DNA of 64,000 nucleotides from positions 496,001 to 560,000 of the forward strand of contig NC_009047.1 in NCBI RefSeq assembly GCF_000209165.1, written 5' to 3'. The position numbers and the translations under genes were made by a program. The stretch's first letter is position 1; each line of letters starts with the position of its first letter. The notes beneath the pieces are model-generated. The model did not search any database. It saw only the letters and a list, made by a program, of their open reading frames with translations, and was not told the origin of the DNA. Below, piece after piece: positions 53,553 through 64,000 of the stretch. The DNA comes from Scheffersomyces stipitis CBS 6054. Lineage: Eukaryota > Ascomycota > Pichiomycetes > Serinales > Debaryomycetaceae.

Positions 53553-54038
53553 ACTGATTTTTTCCCGTTTGTTCTGTCAGGAAATATCACAGCGTATGAG
53601 AATCTCAAGAAAACAACTCACTCCAGCTGTTTACACATGGAGAACTTTACTACTAGACCTCTGGAAACTAAGTGAAGTTTTCCAAGGGCGTTTTAGAAAG
53701 TAGAAATCTTATGGTGGTTACCACCAGTTTGTAAATCTGGAGAAGCTGAAACAATTTGGTATACTTTCGATGTTTAGATCACTCTCTCTTCTGCAACTGG
53801 CAGTGGACGACTTTGCAATTGATTACAGTCACAAACTTGTTTCGCTGAGAAGAAAATTCAACTTATTTGCTTTTAGTTTCAAGTTTTTGAGGTTGGTTAT
53901 GAGATCAAATGTGTACATTGATTTTCCGATCTTCAGAATTGCTACACAGGTGATTCGTTTTGAAAACTTACACACTACTATAAAATAAGCAGAATGAAAC
54001 AAGAACACTCATCAAATTTAGATCAAACCAAGAGCCTC
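53553..54038. other. Spacer between tRNA-like gene and STE24
   Basis: This 486-bp stretch contains the Pol III terminator at 53558 and the STE24 3' region. No supported gene. Confidence 0.5.
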
Positions 54039-55453
54039 TCAATCTTCCTTTAATGGCTTAGATTTGGTTTCCCTTGAAATCTTCTCCTTGGAGATGTAGC
54101 CTAAAGCACTTAATCTTTCGGACAACAACGGGTGGCCGTTATAATAGGCCGAGTACAACCAATCAGTGTTTGTTACTGACAGGCTGTTGATATCCAACTT
54201 CAATAAGGATTTGGATAATTCATCTTGGTACCCTAAACTCTTAGCAAATTCGTCTGCTTGGTACTCGAACTTGCGGGAGAATATATTTGTAACAAATCTC
54301 GTGGCAGTTGAAATTGGTTCCTTAATAATCCAATATAATACCAATCCAACTATAGCTGGTTGGTTGTCAGTGAATCCAAAAGAGGAGTATAAGGACTTGT
54401 TGTAGATAAAAACACCAAAAAGACCGAAGATCTGTGTGAAGTCCAATAATTGAATTAGCATCAATTTTGGTATATGATTGAGTTTCCAGTGCCCTAGCTC
54501 GTGACCCAAAACTGCAACAACTCCTTCAGTTGTTTGCTTTTCTATCAAAGTGTCAAAAATCACAATTTCTTTGTACCAAGGCAATCCTACAAAATAAGCA
54601 TTTGAGTGAGATGATCTTGTGGAACCATCTATAACAAAAATATTTGTTTTTGGGAAATTGAACTTGCTTGCTAAATTTTCAATTTGATGCTTCAAATTTT
54701 CATCTTGCAAAGCAGTGAACTTATAGAAAAGTCTTCCAATAAAAGGGCTCAAAGATTGAACAGCAAAAGAAACAACAACTAAGAAGCCAGTTGTATAAAT
54801 TATGAATGACTCCCCATATATTTCAAAAATTTTCAACAATCCTGAAAGTACAACATTAACAATAACAGTGTTCAAGGAAAACGCAAGGATGTGGTCTCTG
54901 AGCCAAAGACCAAGAGTTTGCTTGTTAAAACCAAATTTCTCCTCCACAACAAATTCTCGGTAGTACGAAAATGGCAAATCTATTAATTCTGAAATAAGCA
55001 GGATGGTTGTATAAAAGAAAAGAGAATGAGTGATGGTACCTTTCATGAATTTGGGTAGAAAAACGGCTCTTGACATGAATAATCCAGAAGTTCGCCAAAG
55101 GGAGTAAAATATATTGGTTTTAATAGTAAATAATCTTTGAAACAAGTAATAGGTATTGGTGAAGACACTTAGTTTAAGCTTAGCAATATTGTAACCCGTT
55201 GATTTTTCAAAGTCATTAAGATCAATCTCAGCTTTAATTGAAGCTGGAATTGACTTCTGTTGCAATACCCTGTATTGGCGATACTTCAAATAAGTATCAA
55301 ATATATACTTTCCAGTTGATAACAACCCAAGAACTATCTTCCAGTTAATTAAATCAGAATCAAGGAATTTGAAAGACTATTTTGTCAATGTTAGAAATGA
55401 AATAGATATTTTAAGAGAATGAAAGGACTTACTTCAGAAATCGAGAATATCAT
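54039..55453 (-). CDS. STE24: CaaX prenyl protease Ste24 (spliced)
   Basis: This zinc metalloprotease of the ER membrane removes the -AAX tripeptide from farnesylated proteins and trims the a-factor precursor. The long exon lacks a proper ATG. A 21-nt first exon (55453-55433) joined across a 56-nt intron (55432-55377) gives 452 residues (S. cerevisiae 453), with NWKIVLGLLSTGKYIFDTYL...YRQY matching the known N-terminus. Zinc motif HELGH is at about 299-303, with the third ligand Glu in FEYQADEF near 378. Also present are VEEKFGFNK, VIDGSTRSSHSNAYFVGLP and several membrane segments. The C-terminus is Lys-rich, as in ER retention signals. Donor GTAAGT, branch TTCTAAC, acceptor TAG. Confidence 0.96.
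55377..55432 (-). other. STE24 intron (56 nt)
   Basis: GTAAGT donor after seven codons, TTCTAAC branch motif, ATAG acceptor, phase 0. Splicing restores both the start codon and the family N-terminus. Confidence 0.9.
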
Positions 55454-57468
55454 GGTGATGACGATAACTTGATAGGAGGAAAACTTTAACACTAACAATA
55501 TTTTGCCAAATGGAACCTTCTTAAGGATTTAGACACTGCCACTGTATCCACAAATGAAAACCAAATGGAAGAGAACAATTTCATTTCATGCCAGAAGCAC
55601 CAAAAATGAAAGGATGGATCACTGTAATTTTATTGAGATGCCGTGCGAATGCATGGATATTCCACAAGCAATCCCATATCCACACTGAAAGAGTGGTAAA
55701 TATCGACCGCCAAGTGTTTTCTATGCCAAAAAGTTGAGTGGAGATAATGAATTATGCATGGTCGGCAATAGACGTAATGCTTGGAAAATATATCTGCATA
55801 CTACCTCCATAATTTAAGCTGTACATGAAAAAATAATAACGCAATCCGCTGAATGGAGTTTTGCAGGAAGTGAAAGAGCGCCAAGAAATGATGCATGACA
55901 TAATATAAACATTCCTGAACTGAAATTCCAACAGGACCGCCCGCAGTCTGTTATCTTCTTGCAGGTTGCAGGTCGGCAGAATTGGAAGAAGACTCAATGG
56001 CCGATCCTGTCTAAAGGTACTGCAGGCGAGAAATTATATTAATAGCACATGAATTTCACCAGCAGGATGGCTAACCATCCTAGTGGGATATACCTACCGG
56101 GGTCAATATTCTTGCCCACCAATCGTTTCCTTGAAACTCGAGGTTCTGAGTCAAAGCCGTCTATAGTCAATTTCAAAATGAACTTTAAAGCTAGCGACTT
56201 TTGTCTTGAGAAATGTTCCCCTACATACGTCTACGAAATCAGTATCTATCCAAGTATCCGAATCCATAACAGAACTTAATAGACTTTCGGTGGCAAAGAA
56301 GGAGTTTATAATAAATTCGTATACTACAGTGCTGAAATCTTGTTGCAAGATGAGTTGGCATTTTTAGACACCAATTCATGTATTCTTAAGATATATATTT
56401 CTACGTATATAGTGGTAGTGTCAGGACAAGGAAAGGTAGCTGTGTTCGGCGAACTTAACAAAAGATATGTTTCAAAAGAATATATTTGATACATATGATT
56501 TAACAATTAAAGAGTCAAAGGATTGGTTGTTCCACTTTCGGAAATCTAAAATCATTATGATATTTCTACATTCAGGGCTAAGAATAAAGGTAAAGATCTA
56601 CTTTTAGCGATTGAGGAAGTAAGGTTGCTGATATGAGCAAGGTAGATTATCGACACAATTCACTTTTGATCTTTATCCCTTTTGGGTTTTAATATCAACT
56701 TATGTGAATACTTTTTTTTATTTAATGATAAATAAGTCAATTGGATTCAATAATAATTACAATCAAGATGGTCGGTGGAAAAGCTGAAGATATTACATGA
56801 AACGAAAGTAGTCGGCTATAGTTTTGAGTACTGAATTTTAAAATTGAAATTTGAAACTCCAAAGCCCAGAATTACTAGCAAAACCAATTTCTAACTAAAA
56901 TCTTGAAGCATCAAAATTCAGACATTGCTATCTCTCTAACAGAACGAAAACAGTGGGACAAAACCAATAAAGTATTACCTTGGATCTTTAGCATTGAAAC
57001 TATTGATCTAGTGCACGAAGATGGAGAGGAAAAAAACATAGACCAAAAACATACGAACCATTCCAATCCAATTTAAGTTATAGCATCTAGAATGTGTCAA
57101 TTTCTATGAACTAGGTAGACACTTTCAGTCCAACGATTTGGATCTGCCAAGGCCTGGTGTTGTACTTGAAACCAACATGCTGCATCACTTGGCCCTCAAC
57201 AGACCGAAGTAGTGAGCTAGGCAATAGCTGTATTTTGAGCAGAGGAATCTTCAAGTTTCTGCTGTCTTGATAACACACTACAAACTAGTTAATGTTGAAA
57301 GAGAGCGATGAATACAAGTACACTGGAAAAATAATCCTAGTTAGCTCCAATCATCTGTTACGTGTTTGGTTTAGCACATTTAAAAAGTTCATTAGTATAA
57401 ATAAAAATATAAACACGATATAGAGCACAAAACATACCTGTAGATGATTATTTGAACGCATCATGAAA
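55454..57468. other. Gene desert right of STE24
   Basis: Two kilobases of AT-rich DNA with only short frames (81 codons or fewer). No tRNA, LTR ends or partner in the inverted repeats was found. Confidence 0.55.
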
Positions 57469-57648
57469 TCAGATTTTAAGGCCATTGACACATGTTCCTC
57501 TTTTGACTAATATTCCATCAACTGGAAATCCCCTTCTACCAAGACAGGCTCCTTCGGAGCATGGCCTACCTATACCACATGGTTCACCAACACCTAGGGA
57601 AGAGTGAACGTAGATGGAAATAGCAATGAGCAAATAAGAAAGTTTCAT
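57469..57648 (-). CDS. Possible small secreted cysteine-containing peptide (59 aa)
   Basis: ATG 57648 opens MKLSYLLIAISIYVHSSLG, a textbook-looking signal peptide. The mature part is about 40 residues with four Cys (EPCGIGRPCSEGACLG and RGTCVNG). The frame extends 28 codons further upstream to ATG 57732, but the signal peptide argues for the internal start. Small secreted cysteine-rich peptides include killer toxins and defensin-like proteins; I see no match to a specific one. There is no strong promoter signal, and the gene stands alone in a gene desert, so it may be a chance frame. Confidence 0.38.
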   Translation of the reverse strand: MKLSYLLIAISIYVHSSLGVGEPCGIGRPCSEGACLGRRGFPVDGILVKRGTCVNGLKI

Positions 57649-58879
57649 TTTGAATAATTTAAGTAGTGGCTTACCGTAATGAGGATTATAAAATTTTCTC
57701 AATTCGTTCAGTATAGCAAGAAATCCATTCATTTAAATATTGAATCTGGCCATTCTTAGTCAACCACCTTAAATATGCTTTCTCGGCATGTGCTTCTAGA
57801 AAAGTACTTTCCACAATATTCCCTTCTAAGACCGATATAGATATTTTCATCCTGTTTGGTATGGATTTGTCAACTAACACTAAACTAGTAGCCTGATATC
57901 CGACAATGCACCTACAGTTTGTGCATTGCAGATATCCGACAATTACAGCACAGTCTTTCATGCATTGCAGATATTCTCCCAACAAACTGCATTAGCTGTT
58001 CCCCATTTAGATGCAAGGCTCGACTTGGATGAAATCACAAGGATAAAAATACCGCAAAAGCACACCAGTGCTTATCTTGACTTATCTGGAGCTGCAAGAA
58101 ACTTCTTATTCGCATTCACAGCCTGGAAACGCTGCACCTAAACCATTTTCAGATGATACCCTTATTGTGCTATTTTCATTAGATTTTTACTATTTCGTCA
58201 CACAGCCGGCCTGTGTATTTCAAAGGGAAATAAAGAATCGAAGTCTTGTAAAACAATAGGTAGTAAATATTTTAATTTTATTGTTGATGAAACATGCCAT
58301 ATGACAAGAATAGTGTTAAGCCAACACATGAAATAAAACACAGGAAAATGGCCCACATCTCTTTTGAAACTCGGGTCAAAGCTTTAGTTTGAAAATCATA
58401 CTAGGAAAGCTGGGTGTCTTGTCTCATAAATTGAGGTGTTCATGTTCTTCGTCCCAGTTATAGTTTCCACTAGTTTGACTTTGACAACAAGATTTGTAAT
58501 TCTCGGATCAAAACTTAAACAAATTGAAATTAGAAATATTGATACTGCTATTTGTAAATTTGAAGGAATAACACAGACTTATAACAAAAACATATACCAG
58601 AGTATAAATTAATACTTACTCCAAATATAAATATATATATAATTTCTTAGCTAACTACAGGCGGTTGTTGATTCGTTCAAGTAAAGTAAAGATGCATCCA
58701 AGTCCTGAAATTTAGAGACTAACACATAATTAACTACCTAGAGGGAATGGCTAAAGGGATAGTATGAAGAGAAAATGTACTTTTATAACGTTCCAATGAT
58801 CCTTGTAAACTTATAATATACACAAAAGTGATCATTTGAAAGCAGTTGCACAATCAAATTCATTTTGAAGCCAATTTCA
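57649..58879. other. Gene-poor stretch with short direct repeat
   Basis: A 14-bp direct repeat TGCATTGCAGATAT occurs at 57922-57935 and 57961-57974. Small overlapping frames on both strands show no recognisable family. Confidence 0.5.
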
Positions 58880-59740
58880 CTCTGAAAGTACCCAGAGCAT
58901 ATTTCGTTCTTTACATTATTAATATATTGGAGTTTATGAAATCTAAAGTATTTGAGAAAAGGATTACCTATCTTTTCAGATTGTCCTTCCCTTTACCCAG
59001 TAAAGCTAGACTGGCCTGTTCATCGATGTAAGCTACCTAACTTTATTCAGGGATTCCTGTTGATCAACCTTCTTATAGTCTTCGGTATTTGTACAAGGTG
59101 AATTCAACAATCCTCCCATGGTGGTTTTGAAAGAAGTATGTTTCATGTTGGTCTATACTATAATAACTAAGTTGTGAGCATAGAAGGTATCATAAATGTG
59201 GATAATAGAGGAAGTTTTACTTAAAGCTTGTAAATATTCATTGGTAGTGCATTTTGATTTATCAACTATTCAGATCTAGTACACTATTGAAAAGATTAAC
59301 ATTCTGTATTCTCATATCATATAGAAAGTTGGATACTAACAGCTCAGAAACTTATGACACTGTAAGCTCTTGGGATTTTCTTCTGATTGTTAAGGTTTGA
59401 TGAATATCTAGAGCATTGCAACCGGCACCAATGTATTTTACCCTACACTGGAATGGTACTCTTTTGGTGCTCTTTTTCAGGTGCATGAATACGGTGACAA
59501 CTCGAGCCGTGCGAATTCCAGTTGTTTATTATGAAATCCAAAGTTTGGAGGCTATATGTGCCTTTCCCGGTCAGAAGTGAGATAAGTATCATATCCTAAT
59601 TTTGCCTATGATTTTAGTTCTGATGCACGGATAACACCGAATCCAGACCAAATTGTGGACACGAGTACATGGGTAAGTTTCACTTGTAGCCGAACGATAA
59701 GAAGTTATGGAGCTGTAAAAAGACGTACAAAAGCTTTTAC
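58880..59740 (-). repeat. Inverted repeat, inner block, right arm
   Basis: Reverse-complement partner of 50480-51320. Anchors are listed there, the longest being 19 bp at 59695-59713. Noncoding in both arms. Confidence 0.85.
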
Positions 59741-60304
59741 AAAATTAATTTCCCTTTAATGAGTTTCTGTAATATCCAATATTGAATTAGAATTCTTATA
59801 TATGGACGAACTACCTAAAACTGTGATAACTTGTATTGTGAAAGTATGAATTCCATGACTTCTGTAATAGTAATACAAGAGAATTTTATCTTCTATATTT
59901 ATATTTCCGTTTTGGATCTTGGACGAGCTGATGAATAATCAAACAAGGAGTTGATGGCAGTAACCCAATCGTTCTATTTTGTTACCTAGTCAAAAGAGTT
60001 TGGATGAATAGGTGACCAACGGCCATTTCTTTTCATGTTAAATTTAAAATTTGAATAAATAATCAATAGACACAGCAGAGAAGCAACATATCACTTGTGC
60101 AACTTCACTGAATCAAATATATAGATTTCCTTCTGAGTTCCTTTCTTCGCTAGCTTGGATTGCTTATTTTAAGGTGCAGTCATTTCGAAGAAAGATGAGC
60201 TAGTCAAGCTTTAAAGCGAATTAGCTTCTTCAATTCAAAAGAAAAGACACAACATACAATCGGAACCCTATTGCTGAGAAATCAACATTCAAGCAATCGT
60301 TCTT
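59741..60304. other. Right-arm gap where the left arm holds the OPT gene
   Basis: Only about 565 bp separate the two repeat blocks here, compared with about 4.2 kb in the left arm. I found no recognisable OPT fragment in it. Confidence 0.5.
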
Positions 60305-61818
60305 TTTTTTTTAATTCCATTCTAGTTTCAGCATTTGCCCTATTTTGAACCTGCAATAGTTCATTGAAACTTTCTTATTATGACAAACTGAACTTGGAAG
60401 CCACAATTATGGTCTTCAAATTATTAATAACCTAGATGAGCTATAATTAATAATTCTCACCACTAAAAGGAGCAAAAAAGGGACGTTAGCGAAAGTTGTC
60501 TATAAAAATTATGGTCGTCTTTCTATTGCATTATTAACAATCAGGAAAAGCAATATTCTCCTCGAGATGCTCAGTATGTGAATTTCTACTGGTTTGATAT
60601 TGAATCGCATTGCTCTACAGTTGGTGTTCGTACTACTGCTGATATTCATTCAAAAAGCTATACAATCAAACATAAGAGCTATATTGTAGTTGATATGCTT
60701 CTTTGTACTCAGCAAATAATGAACTAAACAGTACACTCTGGTTTGGTGTTCAACTTCTTTAAGGTCTATGCATCTAACCCTTTTAGATAGATGTGGAGCG
60801 CTATCGCGGTCGAGAAGGTCTATTAGGAGGCAAAGCAGGAGAAGCCTTGGTTAAATGAAGAATTGCAAATAAGGAGGTAATAGTTAAAGAGACAGTTTAT
60901 TTCATTCTGAAGATGTAGTAGGTTATGTTACAATTTAATAGTATCGATATATTCAAGAAGGCAATTAAACTTCTACCCAAGTCAAGTCAATAAAGAAGAG
61001 TATAGAGTGGAGGAAACTGCCCCGACCACACCATATGAAATCAAGAATTGACATTACGTCATATTACTTTATTTACCGCATCAAGTCCTCTTTCGAATGT
61101 ACATTTTCGTTGTTCTGATGGAGCCGTTCATTGAAAGGTCGATTTCAGTAGAACAAATTTCAGTCCCACATTATCATTTAATGTGGAATGTGTTACAAAT
61201 CTGTACATTTTCAATTGCATGTTGAGCAGCTGAACTAGTTTGGATTCTACAGAAACAAGTTATACAGACACAAACCTAAAACCTTATGATTCATTTCATT
61301 GTCCTTAAATCCTAAATTTTATTTTAACAATATGATGGAATTAGAGAAGACAATCTCAATGGTAAGTAGGTGAGCTCTCATGCACATGATGATACTAATA
61401 CTAGAAGGCAAAATGATGCCGGGTAGATACAAAAGGAAGAAAACCAACGAGAATCAATGCCATCGACGAACAAGCAGCTTTTGCAAATCCCAGTGTACAT
61501 TTCCACAGCTCTAACAACACGCACATACTTTACACCTGCTCATTCATAAATGCGAAGGAATTCATATAGTACAAATTCATCTCTGTGTCCGAGAGTTGGT
61601 AAAGTTTTGTCCTTAGTCTGAATGTCTCCACTTGTTACTCCATATCCAGCTGAGAAAGATAGACCAATTCCAGGGTTTTTGATTGGGATTTCCAACTTCT
61701 GACAACGAATTCCAAGCAACATAACGGTTCTGTTTCACATGGAGAATAAGTTCAAGCCAATACTTTTCTGAAGAACTTATTTTGAGAGAGTTGTAAGTGG
61801 AGCCGTCCAATAAGGTGG

Positions 61819-62179
61819 TGTTGAAAATTAGACATTGTATATTAATAAAGATATAGTTAACTCTTGATAATGAAGTTCAATTTCAAGTTCTGATTATTCT
61901 TCTGATATTGGAGAATATCCTACCATATTTATATTGTTCAGAACCCCTTATCTTCCCCCTTATTCATATTCTTATCTACCCCTATTCTTATCTCTAGCCC
62001 GCCTCCAATTTCATTACGGATAAGTTCTATTCCGTTGAGGCGGGTCTGATAAGGGGTTACTCCTATTCTCAGAGATAGGACCAGTGGAACTTCCTTATTT
62101 GTAAATTTGCAGCCAGTACTGTACATAGTTATCTGATTTTTAGATTACAATTATAGTTTCAATTCTCTGAATTTCAACA
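61819..62179 (-). repeat. Solo LTR of a second family (361 bp, TSD GGTGG)
   Basis: The unit starts TGTTGAAAATTAGAC, ends GAATTTCAACA, and is flanked by GGTGG on both sides (61814-61818 and 62180-62184). The left arm lacks it exactly at the matching point (near 44730), giving an empty site. The - orientation is preferred because a TATA-like AATATAAATATGG lies about two thirds along that strand. Orientation is uncertain. Confidence 0.9.
61942..62058. repeat. Nested stem structure inside the 361-bp LTR
   Basis: Three nested complementary pairs: AACCCCTTATC (61942-61952) with GATAAGGGGTT (62048-62058); CCCGCCTC (61998-62005) with GAGGCGGG (62037-62044); ACGGA (62016-62020) with TCCGT (62031-62035). 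The left side has a 45-nt bulge rich in CCCCTTATC-like words. Confidence 0.8.
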
Positions 62180-62460
62180 GGTGGACGGATGGAAAACTTG
62201 CCGAATTGTAACTTCTAGCAGACTTCTCAAGATTCAAGCTATCTTTCCTACGATATGCATCTAAATTATTAAGGAATTCCAAGCATCAGGAAAACTTTGA
62301 GTACTTTAGGTCAGCAGCATTGCCCGTCATGGTGTTATGTATACTTTCATGTCGCACTCTTAAACATAAGATATAACTGCTGCACTGTTACCTAATTCGC
62401 CTAAAGTTCATCATTTTCCAGAAAAAAAGCTGGGGTGACTAGGCGCGTGTTCACATGTTT

Positions 62461-64000
62461 CTATGATTTGTGTTTCTCCCGTTTATACTCAAAATCTCTT
62501 GCAAGCTGGCGGACAACTTTTACTAAACCTGCAGTCCATGCCTTTGTTATCAAATTGAGATATTGTGATGCACTTGAATCCATTCTTTAGAACCTAGAAT
62601 TTCAGCACTTCTTCTAGCACCTGGCATATACCGCACAAGAAAATCCCAGTACTTTGGCAGTATCAAACGTCATCATACTTGGGTACCTTCCCAACGAAAC
62701 TAATGAGTATCACTTTGATAGATTTAGCAACTGGGTCGTTCACTCAACAATCCGCCACACAAGCTTCGAACTGTTTTGATGTAGGAAGCTGAAGACTTGC
62801 ATTAAAACATCTGGGAGCGTGGGGTACTTCCAATTGGCCAAACTATTCAGAAAAAAGCAAAAAAATAAACATCCAAACGATTGAAACCATATCTGATCTG
62901 GAAGTATATTTCAGGACCTCAATAATTACATGTTTATGACAAGATAAAAGATTCAAGAAGTGGTTGGGAGTGGCACAATTTCAGATGCCCAGCTATCATA
63001 GATTGTTCTCTGTTCCGGCATTTGGAAAATAAGAAGGGGTGTATTCGTTTGTTTTTCCATTATATCAATTAATTGAGCCTTAAACTGGCCTTATTAATGC
63101 AGAGTGCTTCATAATGTCGACAAATATTCAATATCCGAGGTGGATATACAATGGTAAACGTAAGAACTTTAAAATAGTTTACAATTGTTTGCTGCTTTAT
63201 TTTGCGCCAGCATTGGACTGGATTATGCTGTTTTGCAATGTTTTTCATTTTGAAGCTCTATAATCTGGACGTCGCTGATAACACCAAAGTTTACGTAAGT
63301 AGTTACAATGAGAATATTTTATTTGAGGGACAAAATAATGTTGGTGCGACATCCAGATTAGAGAGTGCCAAATGAGACTTAGCACATGACCAACAATCCA
63401 ACCATGAGATTTCAAGTTAGCCAAAAATTAGCCCTCGGAACAAAATATTGGGGTTAGCCATTATTTTGCTCAATGGCAATTAATCTTCTACTGCTCGGGC
63501 AGAGTAAGAGTCCGAGGAAAACAAGGCAAATTTTAAAAATGTTCCACCTTTTTTGTACTGAAATTTATAAATTTTCAAGCAATATTATCTAGCCATCATG
63601 CAAAATATATTTCTTCTTTCACTTCACATTTAATTGAGATACTGGCAAATTACTTTTTCTCCCGTACGATATTTATTCCGAGAATCATGAAAAATTCTGA
63701 AGTCTAACTTGCAATTGCATGTGAGTGATTGTAGTAAGCGAGTCTTTTACAGATATTTTTTACTTTTACGGAACCCACGCCCTGTCACGAAATATTGTTT
63801 TGGGGGATGTACATAAATAATACGACATGGATACGAAAGAACCAGATCGACGCTACCCCCGCTCTTTAGATAACTGATAATTCAGATATAATGAGAGTTT
63901 AGAATCTAGACCGCCTTTCCAAGCAATTATTGACACTTTACTTGGCTGAATGAACAGATGTTCGCTTTCTTCAATTGTGGATTGCGTAGATCAAGTTTGA
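62461..64000. other. Gene desert at right window edge
   Basis: 1.5 kb of AT-rich DNA without frames over about 60 codons. No convincing match to 42.5-44.4 kb was found, so the inverted homology probably ends near 62460. Confidence 0.5.

Larger units (their letters stand above)
60305..62460 (-). repeat. Inverted repeat, outer block, right arm
   Basis: Reverse-complement partner of 44400-46250, interrupted by the solo LTR at 61819-62179. Frames in this copy (for example at 61540-61810) contain stops, so it is treated as noncoding or decayed. Confidence 0.85.

Noticed and set aside
61540..61810. Two overlapping - strand frames in the right inverted arm
   Set aside because: They overlap in different frames, the left-arm counterpart is not open, and stops interrupt both, so I treat them as decayed repeat sequence.
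61942..62058. Stand-alone structured ncRNA
   Set aside because: The stems lie wholly inside a solo LTR defined by TG...CA ends and a TSD, so an independent RNA gene is not needed.
1..64000. Telomeric repeats, CRISPR arrays, rRNA genes or prokaryotic operons
   Set aside because: None seen; gene structure, introns and LTRs are those of a yeast nuclear chromosome.

Overview
The window is nuclear DNA from a budding yeast (Saccharomycotina) that is probably in the CUG-Ser clade. The evidence is mostly intron-poor genes, tiny 5' introns with GTATGT or GTAAGT donors and CTAAC branch sites (MTR2, STE24), a ribosomal-protein promoter with a TAGGGCT-type palindrome plus CACGTG motifs, and CTG codons that fall in columns where relatives carry polar residues (for example AFG2 residue 716 and DSK2 residue 13). 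The gene content and the totivirus-like cluster fit Scheffersomyces stipitis or a close relative. That species call is inference.

Region 1 (1-12.7 kb) is a cluster of four diverged genes related to totivirus capsid (Gag) proteins. Two lie on the + strand (3-1544, cut by the window edge, and 2357-4279). Two lie on the - strand (5112-9587 and 10568-12562). The third is a single uninterrupted 1491-residue Gag-RdRp fusion whose polymerase motifs look intact. The fourth has a host-style TATA box and an A-rich leader. A 285-bp solo LTR with an AGGAC target duplication ends 93 bp before the second Gag gene.

Region 2 (14.4-42.5 kb) is a dense block of ordinary genes: RPS20, PTC5, PEX19, AFG2, a mitochondrial RNase III-like protein, SKI2, UBC9, FBP26, a vacuolar-type metallophosphatase, MTR2 (spliced), ASH1, DSK2 and TAF8. 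SKI2 is notable because in S. cerevisiae it represses totivirus expression.

Region 3 (42.5-64 kb) is gene-poor and built around diverged inverted repeats. Block 44.40-46.25 kb matches the reverse complement of 60.31-62.46 kb. Block 50.48-51.32 kb matches the reverse complement of 58.88-59.74 kb. An OPT-family transporter sits only in the left arm. The core between the arms holds a decayed frameshifted gene, a second copy of the 285-bp solo LTR (TSD ACGTG), a tRNA-Val(CAC)-like gene 49 bp downstream of that LTR, STE24 (spliced), and a small possible secreted cysteine-rich peptide. The right arm carries an extra 361-bp solo LTR (TSD GGTGG) that is absent from the left arm, which gives an empty-site comparison.

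No rRNA, CRISPR array or telomere repeat was seen. Homology calls rest on recognising motifs by eye. No database search was run.
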